Positions 1-9,960 of a DNA stretch of 64,000 nucleotides are shown here, piece by piece (the first letter of the stretch is position 1; each line of letters opens with the position of its first letter). The translations under genes and the position numbers were made by a program. Location of the stretch: positions 372,001 to 436,000 of the forward strand of contig JAQGEQ010000162.1 in NCBI GenBank assembly GCA_034620365.1. The letters are read 5' to 3'. The stretch is from Pegea sp. RAD2-039 (Eukaryota > Chordata > Thaliacea > Salpida > Salpidae). The notes below the pieces were generated by a model that was given only the letters and a program-made list of their open reading frames with translations, was not told the DNA's origin and searched no databases.

Positions 1-530
1 AGTGTTCATTAAACTGTTTGTAAACAAATATTTGGTTTTTGTATTCAAAAATTTATAAGTATTTACAAATTTTCTTTTTAAAAATTTAATTTAGTACTTA
101 TTTATTTATTTTAAATGTATTCTTTTTTAATTTGACTAACATATCCAGTAATCTTGAAAGCTTATCAGTTGGGTAACTTAAAATTTTAATAAAAAGTAAT
201 GAAAAAGTTTGAACATGGAGCTGATGATATAAATAGTCGAAATGGTGATGTTGTTTTTACTAATTGTTTTTATCTTAGTTTAAAACTGACCAGCAACATC
301 AAAATTCGAATATTATGAGAAGAATTTGGATTCATCTATTGTTCATTCACTATCACATCGAAGTAAGAGCAAGTTCTCCTGCTATTATTTTCTGTATAAA
401 TTTAAAAATGTTGAATTCTATGAAGAAAAACAATCAATAAAATCAATCACTAGAAAGTGCTATAGTAACAAATTACCTGACAAAATTTGCATGGAGACAT
501 TTGTAATATACAACTTCCTATAAGTGTCTT
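1..530 (-). repeat. Diverged, truncated T/U module
   Basis: The first 60 bases match the T/U modules at about 10,027, 18,900 and 59,755 (GTTCATTAAACTGTTTG and what follows). Bases 160-530 are a diverged relative of 19,860-20,160, sharing the GATGATATAAATAGTC and AAACTGACCAGCA blocks. The exons readable on the minus strand of younger U copies are not open here. It looks like the oldest U copy in the window. Short + strand ORFs in it, such as 326-523, are not supported by any other copy. Confidence 0.6.
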
Positions 531-1621
531 CCTTTAAATCAAAGACTGTCATTATAAAAATTCGCATCTGGTTGTTTAGTAACAAGCTTATCGTTTAATT
601 TTATGAATTTAATTCTAAAATGACTGATTACAAATATTTAAACAAGTACTATTAGGATTGATTTGAAATATAGTTAGAAAAGTTAAAGTAATATGATAGT
701 ATAAGGTTTTCAAATAATTTAGACTTTGTACTTTTCGTTTGTTTTGATATGTTTGCTTATTAGAATAAAAATTAGTTATTGGAAACACTGTAATGTTAAT
801 ATTTAAAAAAAAGATTTTTAAGATGAAAAGATTTGACAACCTGAAAGAAGCTTAGCTCATTTTTTTTATCGTTTAAAAGATCTTTATCAGTATGTCGAGT
901 TTTTCAAATTCGAGTTTGCAGTTTCATTTCATGAAACTGCTGGAAAATAAACTGGAAAAATTTATGAAATAGTTTTTTATTGATATGTTTGCTTTTGCTT
1001 CTATAAGAATAAACAAAATTTTATTAAACTAGTTTTAAAGTTTATTTTAAATTGTTTATTTATTTTAAACTGAGTGTTTGTAATGTATGTTTTAAGTTGT
1101 CGTGTAAGTAGTTAAAAAAATTAATTGAAGTTATTTTAATAAATCATTTTTCGATTTTTTCGAACTTTATATCGTTTTAAGCTTTATTGTAGCTATTACT
1201 AACTAGTTTTGAGTGTAACATTTAAATAAATAATTTTTTTGAAATAAATATAAATACTTTTTATCATAACTTAAGTACGTTTTTTAATTAATTTTTATTG
1301 AGGTTAATACAAACTTACTAAAAAATTTATAACTGTTTACTTTATATTTAACTTAAATAAAATATTAATCTAAAATAATGTTGTAAATTTTTGAGACAAT
1401 AATGCATGTACTCTGAGTTGATAGTAAATGGAAAGAACTTTTCTTCAAATGATAGATTACAAAGTTGATAAAATTACTGAGAGAAATTTAGGCGATTCAA
1501 AAAAATTTTCTCACAGTTTTTTCTCGTTAGCTGTCAGGTTGATAAATTTGAATAATTTTTTTTGAGAAAATTTTTATCATTTAAATCAATCGAAATTCTT
1601 CAATGACTAAAATCACCTAAG
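531..1621. other. Unassigned DNA upstream of the PKI-like exons
   Basis: This is A+T-rich DNA with no exon I can defend. It should contain or lie within the intron before the first recognised PKI-like exon. A strong donor (GTAAGTAG) stands at about 1,104 after a short ATG-bearing stretch, but its phase does not fit the exon at 1,622. The missing start codon may be here or left of the window. Confidence 0.4.
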
Positions 1622-2925
1622 ATGAATTCTATCAGCTTTCTGCTTTTCGTCGGGGTAGAAGAAATGCCGTGATTCCTTCAGAAGAAGAAGAGAATGTAAT
1701 TCTTTTATAAATGATATTTTGTGACAATTATTATAAACTACAATGGAATATTTTGCTATGTTGTATTTTATTAAACATTTGTCTAAATGGTATAAAACAA
1801 AAAGTAGTTTATAATTTTACATTATTACAATTTTGATTTAGAATAAAATGAAAAAATGATCAAGTGTAATTTGTTTGTTAATATACGAAAAGAATTTTTA
1901 AGAATATGTTAGTATTAGGAAGCTAAAATATTTATTCAATTTTTCTATTTGCTGCCGTTTAGACTTTAAAATTAAGCTGTTTGTTGTTTTACTATAAAAA
2001 AATAAGTTAAAAATAAACTTAGAAACTTAATTTTTGTATAAAATCTATAACAATCACTAGATTTATTCGATAAGCTTGGATGAGTTAAAATGCAATTTAT
2101 TATCTTGTAGAAATTCAGACATAAAAACGAGAGAAAACAACTCTCTTATCTATTCAAGAGTGATAATTGAAATTTAATCTTGAAATCTTTTTACAGTTTT
2201 TCTTAGAATTTGACATTTTAAGATATTTTATTTTCTATGCAAACTCAATTATTACAAACTGACTTTTCTTTACTAAAATGTTTCGATTGTAGTTTTACTT
2301 CATATTAAATATCTAAAATCAATATTTTTATTTCAGAAGATTCAACAGCTTCTGCTGAAGCTTGATAAATTCAATCTTGAAACCACACAGGAGGAGAAAA
2401 TCACTTCAATGAATAATGACAAGCCCAAAGCAAAGTGAATAATTTTCAAAACTAATTTTTGAATTGATTATCATTTTATTTAATTTCCAGAAAAAGAAAA
2501 ACTGAAGTTAATCAAAAGGTTTCCAGTTTGACATCATCATTTTCATCAAAAAAATTTAATGTAAGTAATTAACTAATTTTTTGAAATGTAAAATAAATAA
2601 ATAAATAATCTAAAACAAGTAGTTAAGTAGTTGAAAAAATTATTAGAATTTTGAGAATATTTTGAAGGTTGTTAATATATTTGGTTGTCTTTCTAAAAGT
2701 CTGAAATGAAATCTAACAAAAAATTTGTAGACAAAAAGATTGAAAGATTAATTTACGATAAGGTCTGATTATATGACGCTGAGTGACGTCAGCAAAACTT
2801 TCTGACATTTCCTTATTGTTTGTTTTTATTACAATATTGCATTTAGATAAACTTCTTAAGAAATATTAAAATCAATTTTTATTTTTCAGAAAGTTCCTTC
2901 AAACTTTGTTAACAACTTACTTTGA
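1622..2925 (+). CDS. cAMP-dependent protein kinase inhibitor (PKI-like), 5' end not found
   Basis: PKI proteins bind the PKA catalytic subunit as pseudosubstrates and export it from the nucleus. Four exons join in phase: 1622-1695, 2337-2434, 2491-2560 and 2890-2925, with introns GTAATT..TTTCAG, GTGAAT..TTCCAG and GTAAGT..TTTCAG, giving 92 codons plus stop. Exon 1 carries FRRGRRNAV, matching the PKI pseudosubstrate core GRTGRRNAI with Ala at the phospho-site and the P-2, P-3 and P-6 arginines. Exon 2 opens with QQLLLKLDKFNL, placed and spaced like the PKI nuclear export signal (LALKLAGLDI). Exon 3 is Lys/Ser-rich and exon 4 ends NFVNNLL. The first coding exon, which should end in phase 1, was not found; the acceptor at 1621 (CTAAG) is weak. 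An AATAAA lies near 3,292. The usual aromatic residue at P-11 is Gln here, with Phe-Tyr just upstream. Identity rests on two short motifs in the right order. Confidence 0.72.
2784..2791. promoter_or_regulatory. Consensus CRE in last intron of the PKI-like gene
   Basis: There is a perfect palindromic TGACGTCA, with a second half-site (TGACGC) ten bases upstream, inside the third recognised intron. This is the CREB/ATF consensus. Whether it acts here is inference. In a gene for a PKA inhibitor it would permit negative feedback. Confidence 0.45.
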
Positions 2926-3442
2926 CAGATTAATTAGACGACAAAATCTTTCAAATGAAAATTTTCTATTCTGGAAAACATCACAATATTAGTTGATTTG
3001 TTTTTAGAAAATCTTTTAACAAATTAATTAAGCAACCCGAAGTATTACAAAATAATTCTTAAAAAAAAGTAATATTTTCTACTTGTGTTTAGATATTTTC
3101 AGAAGTATTTTGATATGATGTTTTTATAAAGCTATACTAAAGTAATTTAAAAATATTAAAAGATAAAAGTTTCTCTTTTGAGATAAAAGTATTCCTTTTG
3201 ATTGACAATTCTTTCGTGTTGTATATTCTGCTTTATGTTAGGTTTTTGAATTAACTTTTTTGTTTTAGTTTTTTCGGAAATTTTTTTATTACAAATAAAT
3301 AAGACTAATTTATTTTTTATTGTTTTATGTTTATCTATGTAGTTAGATTACAATTACTTTAGGTATACAGTAGTTGATGTAGCATGAAAGTTATTTAGTT
3401 GATCAAGTAGATTACCTGTTTGTAAATTTATTTATTGAACTC
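2926..3442 (+). other. 3' untranslated and intergenic sequence after the PKI-like gene
   Basis: It contains AATAAA (in ACAAATAAATAAG) near 3,292, a plausible polyadenylation signal about 365 bases after the stop. Nothing else is recognisable. Confidence 0.4.
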
Positions 3443-3568
3443 ATGGCCGCGGTTGATAATTTCAATAACTCGTATGGCGGAAAAACCAAAGTTTTACGAC
3501 AATTTGACAACATTCAATTTGAGATTGAATTTATGACAATCAAACTTTGTATTAAGCTGCTAGAATAA
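3443..3568 (+). CDS. Small ORF or first exon, unknown (41 codons)
   Basis: The ORF starts ATGGCCGCGG, a GC-rich patch unlike the surrounding DNA, and reads MAAVDNFNNSYGGKTK then a less polar tail ending KLLE. An AATAAA overlaps the stop. It may be a genuine short peptide or the first exon of a gene whose other exons I do not see. No second copy exists in the window, so it is not part of the repeat modules. I do not recognise it. Confidence 0.25.
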   Translation: MAAVDNFNNSYGGKTKVLRQFDNIQFEIEFMTIKLCIKLLE

Positions 3569-3649
3569 AAAGCAAGAACTTCTTAATCTTTATTGTACAG
3601 CAATTTGGCATAAAATTTATATAAAAGAAAGGATAAAAGTTTACAGGTG

Positions 3650-5083
3650 CTTCAGAGAGATATCTTGGTTGACCTACTTTCATATAGAAATTGTAATCGT
3701 TTTTTTTTAGTTTCTTCATTTTGTAATAAAAATTAAATTTAAAAACCAAATTGATTGGTACTAATAGATTATTTGGAATCTATTATTAAATATTTTCTTT
3801 AAGAAAAAACGGTTTGTTGGATGTCTGTATTTGATTGAGATCAGATTTTAATTTTCATCGATAATTTTTATATAATCAGTTAACTTCAGATGGCAAATTA
3901 AATTTTAAATAAGACGAAAAGTAATATTTGTATTCTATTTATTTTCTTTTCTCTTCTCTTCTATTAATTTTTATTATATTCTATTTCTATTATTTTCTAT
4001 TTGATAATATCTAAGCTGTGGATCAACTCTTTTCTAGGTAGTTTTTAGTTAAGTATTTTCTGAACATGTTGATGTTTCAGTATTCTGCACTATGTTGGAA
4101 AACCTGCCTTTCTTCACATGTATAAAGTTCCAAAGGATAAAACATCACTGTGAATCTTCATCATGTGATTTTTCAAATTATATTCAAAACTTTTTATTCA
4201 AAAATTATTTGTTTTTTAAAATTCTAAAATTACTTTGAGCTTTTTGTTTTTACAAGTTATTCGTAAATAATTTTGGCAAACTATCAAATTGATGTTGCAC
4301 AATGAATGCACCTACTTGTTTATTGATTTATTTGATGTATTCTTACATCATTAGTCGAAAAAATTCTTTTCAAACTTCTCTATCTTCCATCTTGAAAAGT
4401 TTTGTACATTTGACAATTTTTGATTTCATCTCAGAAGTTGTGTTTTGTAACTCACAATTGTTCATTGAGAATGCATAAAAGAAAGATCAAAGTTTTGGTT
4501 TGAATAACTTTAATATAAATTATTTTCATTAATTATTCGTTATTCTTTCAACTACATGATTACAGTTTCTTTTTACATATTTCCATCATCATCAATTAAT
4601 TTACAAACACATTCAAAAATTTAACATGATTGTATTGCTCTTATCATTGATTCTTTAGGTTAATTGTTTAATGCAGTCTATTTGCTCATAAAGTTTGCTT
4701 CTCTAAATACATCTTTGAATTCCTTGTTTTACAATTCCTTGTTCACTATAAAATTCTCTATTTAATTTGTAACACTGATTTTGTCAAAAAGCATAAATTA
4801 AATTTTTGTCATATTCGGATAATCATGGAAAACTTGTTACATTTTTTAAACTAAAAGAAATAGACCCTGAAGATAATTATTTATCTATTCAAAAAGGAAC
4901 ATTGCTTTTTGCACTATTTAAAAGCCTTGTTTACTTTTGTTATACTAAAGTTGTGATTTTTTAAAAGTCTGAATTTACAAAGGTAAATAATTACCAGTAA
5001 ATTTAATTAATTAATTTACCTGGTAAAAAATTTAATAGATTAATATAATTTTAGATATAATTTTAATCACCTTTTTAAAATAG
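3650..5083 (-). repeat. P module, copy 1
   Basis: It matches 20,445-21,818, 53,321-54,629 and, for its right half, 42,318-42,997. On the minus strand, P copies hold an ATG-led segment MKIHSDVLSFGTLYLKK with a GTAGGT donor in copies 2 and 4 (copy 1 has GCAGGT at that place). They also hold an ATG-led 32-codon frame NTTSEMKSKIVKCTKLFKM at 4,366-4,460 in copy 1. Both could be exons of a minus-strand gene, but I cannot connect them in phase. The + strand frames over the same bases are equally open, so coding is unproven. A 7SL-like RNA gene abuts the right edge in every copy. Confidence 0.75.
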
Positions 5084-5355
5084 AAAAAGAAATGGGTCCA
5101 ATCTTATTGGTTATGCTGTGACACTTGTACTGATGGGGATATAGAATATAAGAGACCCCTGTCGAAGCATCACAATGCAGAGAACTAACTGAGGAAATTT
5201 GAGAATCTAGCAAGCTAGATAGAACTATAGAGAATTATCATAAAGCTGCAGGAATACTCGACAACCATACAGTGCACACAGCTTCTAACCTCATACCGTC
5301 CACCATCTCAAGCCTCCTAGCAACTGGATTACAAGCGCACGCCACAACGCCCGGC
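5084..5355 (-). ncRNA. 7SL/SRP Alu-domain-like RNA, copy 1 (subfamily A)
   Basis: On the minus strand the gene begins GCCGGGCGTTGTGGCGTGCG, close to the 5' end of animal 7SL RNA (GCCGGGCGCGGTGGCGCGTG in human). The TGTAATCC, AGCTACT-type and GGAGGCT blocks of the SRP9/14-binding Alu domain follow. GGTTAGAAGCTGTGTGCACT pairs with AGTGTCACAGCATAACC near the 3' end, forming the helix-5 stem. The 3' end is GGACCC ATTTC TTTTT, like 7SL GACCCCGUCUC plus a Pol III terminator. The middle has a UGUCGA/UCGACA stem and a UCUAGC/GCUAGA hairpin, giving a rod, but I see no GGAAAC or AGCAGGUC S-domain motifs. Length is 272 nt against about 300 for 7SL. Confidence 0.75.
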
Positions 5356-7640
5356 GAAGGAAGTTTATAAAATTAAAATTTAAACTTTGTTTTTGATGAT
5401 TATTTTTCTGCTTAAACATTATGTTTCAAATTTTTTAGCCTATCTTTTAAGAAAACACTTTTAAAAATAATTTTTATTCATAATTGTTTATTATTAAAAA
5501 TATTTAACTAAACTTGGTTTTTTAAGTTAATTGAAGTCAAGCAACTATTATTAACCTTGTAAAGTTTTTTTAATTTTAAATTTTAACACAAAAATCTTAA
5601 GCCTTTTTATCAACCTTTTAATATTTCAGCATTTAAGGTGCATTGGTAGATACAATTTTAATTACTGAATTTGGCGACAATTTTTTAATTAAAATCTAAT
5701 TGAATTTATCAAAAAGTTGATTTGCTCTGTTTTATCAAAGCTGATAATTTATCTAACTCTTATTTATCAACTAATTTCACAATTTAGTTCATTTCACTGA
5801 GCAATCAGTATTCATTTAACAATTTTTTAACCCAAAATTCCTTTAGTATTCCTTTTGTTTAACTTATTCACTATTACTTACTCAATACAGCAATTTTTAC
5901 ACATTTTATAAATAAGCTTGTTCTTTCTTTTACTAAAAATTTGATAATTAAGTTAATTTGATTTTTGCTTATGAATATTATTTACAGTTTAAACTAAAAT
6001 TAAATTTAACTATTTCTTTCATTAGATGCATTTTTTTATGAAAATGTCCCCTTAACTAGCTTCACTGAAAAATACTAAGGAGTACTTATTTTAAAGTAAA
6101 TTCTAATTTGATTCAACTATTTGTTTTATTTAGAATCTTCTCATTCATCTGATTCTACGATCATAAACAACGAAAAAATCTATACAAGAAAAATAATTTC
6201 AATATCAACTACTAAAAATCATTCAACGTAACAGTCTTGATAAAGTGAAGTTGGTTTGCCTACATTTTGAATATGCCTTTTGTGTTAAATTAAATGTAAG
6301 ACTATTTTGTTGACTGAAAAGTTTACAAAAATAATTATAGCAACTTGATTCTATTAATTAAAAAGTTTTATTATTAAACAATTAGTATTTGTAATATTGT
6401 AGAAATATAATTTCACTAATTTTCTACCGTTTGCCTTTGATTGATCAGCCACATTGTGGAACTTGCATTTAAGAGCTTTCTTAGAAGTTTCAGCAGCTGG
6501 AGATACTTTAATAGGAGGCTTAGTAGAGTTCTTAGTTGTTTCTTCACAATCATGGAAATCTTCTCGACCTTGGCTGAAACCTGTTCAAATAAATTTCGAT
6601 ATATTTTAATTTGCTAAATATCAATTTCCTTTTTTGTTACGTTTTTTAAAAAGTGAAAAGCAGTTTGAGCCCAACACCATCTCTTCCTGGCTGATCACCT
6701 TCTTGGCCAACAACCTTTCTTCCTGCTTCACAGCATCTTCCATTATGACTTAAGGGACACTTTTCAATCTCTTTTTAAATACAAACAAAATTTTATTCTA
6801 AGCTTATACTTAACAACCTCTAAACAATTTTCTTCATACAAACTATATTTCAAAACTCTATAAACTAAAATACAAGAAGAACAATGTAAGATATATAACA
6901 AAATATAAACTAACCAAAATTAAGAACCTAATTATTCAAAATTAGTAATACTTGAAATAAAAGTGCCTTAAGTAATAAATATTGAATAAAAGTTTCTGCA
7001 ATCGAATGACCTATCAGATACTAAAAAAGTGTTTGTATCACTAAAGTTAAACTTTTTTCAATGAAGCTAATAACCAATTTCAATTGATGTTATTAACACC
7101 TTACCAACAAAGTCTAATACAAACTATGATTAAATGAAATTAATAATTAAAATAATTAATCTGATCCTAAAAGCATTCACACCAAGATTCTATAGTGGCT
7201 TAGTTTTAAAAAGAATTCTGCAAGATCAGTTAGATTAACATAATTATATAAGTTTTTCACCTACATTCAAAAATTCAAGTAAAAAAATAAAAGTTTAATA
7301 ACAATAGTTTGAAAAGAGTGTAAAATGACTGCCTAAGAGCAAATGATATGATAATTTCATGTCTTAGAATTATAGCATTTTCTTATATTGCATAACAGTA
7401 ATTTACATTCACCAAGAAAGTTTGCACAATTTTTAATTTAACTAAATAATTGCTAGTTTATATAGTTTTATGGCTATTAATCTACTTTAGATAAAATTGA
7501 AAGATTGCAGACAGGGATAGAACATTTTTATTTTCAAGCCGTCTTCTTAAAAACTTAGTTTAATTTGCAAATTAAAGCATAATCTTTCTCTAATCATATT
7601 TCATATTTTTAATTAAAATTTTAATTGTCTTCATTTTAAA
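5356..7640 (-). repeat. Q module, copy 1
   Basis: This unit is about 2.28 kb and also occurs at 43,278-45,560 and 54,910-57,195 with only scattered substitutions and short indels. It lies between a 7SL-like gene (left) and an R module (right) in all three places. It carries the four-exon minus-strand gene annotated separately. Right of those exons (about 6,865-7,640) it holds conserved but unassigned sequence that should contain the 5' exon or exons. Left of them (5,356-6,280) it holds the 3' flank, with AATAAA on the minus strand near 6,130. Confidence 0.8.
6285..6864 (-). CDS. Unknown Cys-bearing protein, Q gene copy 1 (5' exon missing)
   Basis: Four minus-strand exons fit one phase-consistent model: 6818-6864, 6678-6768, 6428-6580 and 6285-6313 (106 codons plus stop). 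Introns of 49, 97 and 114 bp have GT-AG ends. Pieces: YRVLKYSLYEENCLE; then IEKCPLSHNGRCCEAG, continuing to GQEGDQPGRDG; then a polar exon with TTKNSTKPPIKVSPAAETSK; then VNKIVLHLI and stop. Minus-strand AATAAA follows. Between copies, the three single-base differences inside the shared part of the CCEAG exon of copies 2 and 3 are synonymous in this frame, and the exon-1 difference (copy 3) is too; exon 3 differs mostly by replacement. The entry phase (1) requires an upstream exon I did not find. I recognise no domain; the clustered cysteines (C..C.......CC) suggest a secreted or disulfide-bonded protein. Its presumed promoter is the adjoining R-left block. Confidence 0.55.
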
Positions 7641-9960
7641 AATATATGCGAGGAACTGGTTTTGTCATTTGTTTTAATACTTTTACTATTAAAATTACTC
7701 TTTTAAAACATCAAACTGAAACACTGATGATTTTGAAAAAATTTGCGATAAATGACCGTAAAATATTTGTAAACTAAGATTTCAAATAGTTCTTAAAACT
7801 ATCAAAAGATTCCACTATCAACCAAATCCCTATTTTGATTAAGTGGCTTGACTGCCTTCTAGGATTTAAACACTTTAATATATTAATTAGATTAGGAAGT
7901 GATTTAGAGTCAATGGTTTTCTTGACAATTTGAAGAGAGAGCCATGAGACAGTTGATATGTTTAGATACGCTAACAGTTGTATGCTAGTTGATCATGTGA
8001 TCAGCTAATGTTGTGTTTATATTTGCAAGCTTTTTATCAGTGCCATAGTAAGCTGATGATTTCTATAGCGCCTCTACTGGTTACTATTGTTTTGGTCGTT
8101 ATGCTTCGTTGCTTACAAATGATTTCTGTGTCACGTGGTTAACAATTGTTTACAAAAACAGCATTATATGTTATGCCTGAAATAAACAAGTGTTTTACAA
8201 GATTTTATTGCAATCGAAGCAGCGTTTTCGGGTTGATGAAACATCTGATGTTGATGACATCAGCAATTAATAATTTTTAATGGGACTAGAAGAAAGACTA
8301 ATGGTATCTCTAGTGGAGATTGCTAGAAGTTGTTGTAAAATGTTGTAGAAATCATCAGTTGTTGTAGAAATGTTTACTTCTAATTTTAATTCAGAAACTA
8401 TAATAAGAAAATTTTTAATGACTAATATAGAGGTTTAGAAATTAAGAAGCTAAATCACAAAACATAAAACCGTATCTGTTACTGAATCAGAATACAGTTG
8501 TATATTTTTAAATGTTTATGAAAATGTAGTTTTATAAAAACCTAAATATTGTAGTTGAACATTTACTCAAAATAATTGTCCTGTTAGTTTTGATTACGAA
8601 TAACAGAAACAATTTAAAGGCTTTTGCGGCAGTTTAAGTTAGAAAGAACTTGATATATAAATATGTAGTAAGCAAATCAGTTAGCAATTACAGAAGAGTT
8701 TGATTAGAGAAAAAAATTGGAAATTTTGAACTTTTATACTTGCTTATAGTTAACTTCAGCAAAGCAACTGACAAAAAGATAGCTTACAACAAATAGTGGT
8801 GCTCCCAGTTTCATTTTAGGGAAATAAACTCTCAAAACTCTCATAGGTCTTATCAAAAATAGTTCATTAAAAATCTCAAAAAAAGATAAAATACCCTCAC
8901 TATCCAAGTCTAATACACCAATCTTACAAGCAATTTGATTATTTTAACAAGTAGCACCGACTTGAAGATTTTGCATGATAATAACATCAAGTATCTATCC
9001 ACCGACTTGGAATCCAAAGTAAGACTCTCTCGTTTGGCTTACAAGCAATAAATACAAGAATATATTTAAAGTTAGTTGATAAAAGCTTTGAAAACTTATC
9101 AAAGATGATCTTAACACTATTTGAAAGAATAAAGATAATTATTTCAAAAGCTTCATCTTACCAACAAGACTTTATGAAACGACTTCGAGAGAAACGCTGA
9201 GAAAATAATTCAAAAACACAAAATTCATCATAATATGATATTATTAAACGTTTACGTCAATATAGAAGAAGTGAAACAGAAAATCGAGTTGAGAATAAAG
9301 TTGTCTTATAATTAAGATAAAAACTTCCCAATTAGTCTTTGCTTTCTCGTTTTTTGTTATCAAAGCCATCTTTGTGGAATTACAAAACATTGTTGCACCT
9401 AAAAATTAGTAGATGACATCAAAATACTTTTCATTCTACAAATCTTCTTTTATAAAAGATACACAAAAGTTGTAAAAACTATTTTTGATAAACAATAATC
9501 TGTAAAACTTTAGACAACTTCTACACTGATTATTTTTAATCATTATTTCAAATGAGATAAAACAAACCGAATGAGAGTTTCTCCTAGTATTTCAGTTCTT
9601 ACATCAGCAACATACTCTTCAGTATTAACAAATTCTGTTCAATTCTGAGCCTTCATTTAATTATAGTTTGTTTAAGCCATTGCAATATTCGAGACAATTT
9701 TTACCTGTGATTACTCATAAATTGTTAATTACAATTTAATTAGATGTAAAGTAAAAAATATTTATATGCAGATGAAAGGTCGAAGATAAATGCAGGCAAT
9801 ACAATGCTATAAAGATAAACTTGTCGATTTGATAAACATGTTTGTGAATAAATATTCAATTCAACAAACTCACATCTGGCTGCAATGTGATTTAGATTTG
9901 ATGATCGTGGAACTATTATTTATCTATCTGTTTTCTTGCTTCATATGAAGAATCGGTTTG
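7641..9960 (-). repeat. R module, copy 1
   Basis: One of six R copies (others at 16,441, 30,791, 45,561, 57,196 and 62,171). The left third is the promoter-like block (see 7965-8150). The right two thirds carry minus-strand exon-like segments. One at about 8,955-9,040 reads LDSKSVDRYLMLL..KIFKSVLL, ending at a GTAAGA donor. The next reads IFNELFLIRPMRVLRVYF up to GAPLFV at a GTAAGC donor near 8,790. Another reads KLPQKPLNCFCY. A last frame, VSELKLEVNISTTTDDF, lies near 8,300-8,400. The frames stay open in most copies, but differences between copies are mostly replacement changes and opposite-strand frames are also open in places. I therefore call them exon-like, not proven exons. Confidence 0.75.
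7965..8150 (-). promoter_or_regulatory. Conserved promoter-like block of R modules
   Basis: Nearly invariant in all six R copies and recognisable in diverged relatives at 22.2-23.2 kb. Read on the minus strand: CACGTG E-box (8132-8137), then GTAACCAGTAGAGGCGCTAT, then a TATA-like ATATAAACAC, then TGATCACATGATCA, a perfect 14-base palindrome. It stands at the minus-strand 5' side of the Q gene here and of V/U modules in copies 2, 3 and 6. That suits a promoter shared by two gene types. No transcription start can be proved from sequence. Confidence 0.5.

Noticed and set aside
8200-8275. + strand frame KQRFRVDETSDVDDISN in R modules
   Set aside because: Polar and open in all copies, but has no start codon or acceptor in frame, and the minus strand is open there too.
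8860-8960. EF-hand-like loop (DLDSEGILSFFE) on the minus strand of R modules
   Set aside because: It fits the 12-residue calcium loop and is open in all six copies. But a strong GTAAGA donor and a pyrimidine-rich TTTTTTTGAG acceptor make this stretch a 53-base intron of typical size, and G at loop position 6 is D in three copies.
9320-9400. MALITKNEKAKTNWEVF frame in R copy 1
   Set aside because: Depends on one extra base in a T run; in the other copies examined the frame is broken at that run, so I do not treat it as a conserved exon.
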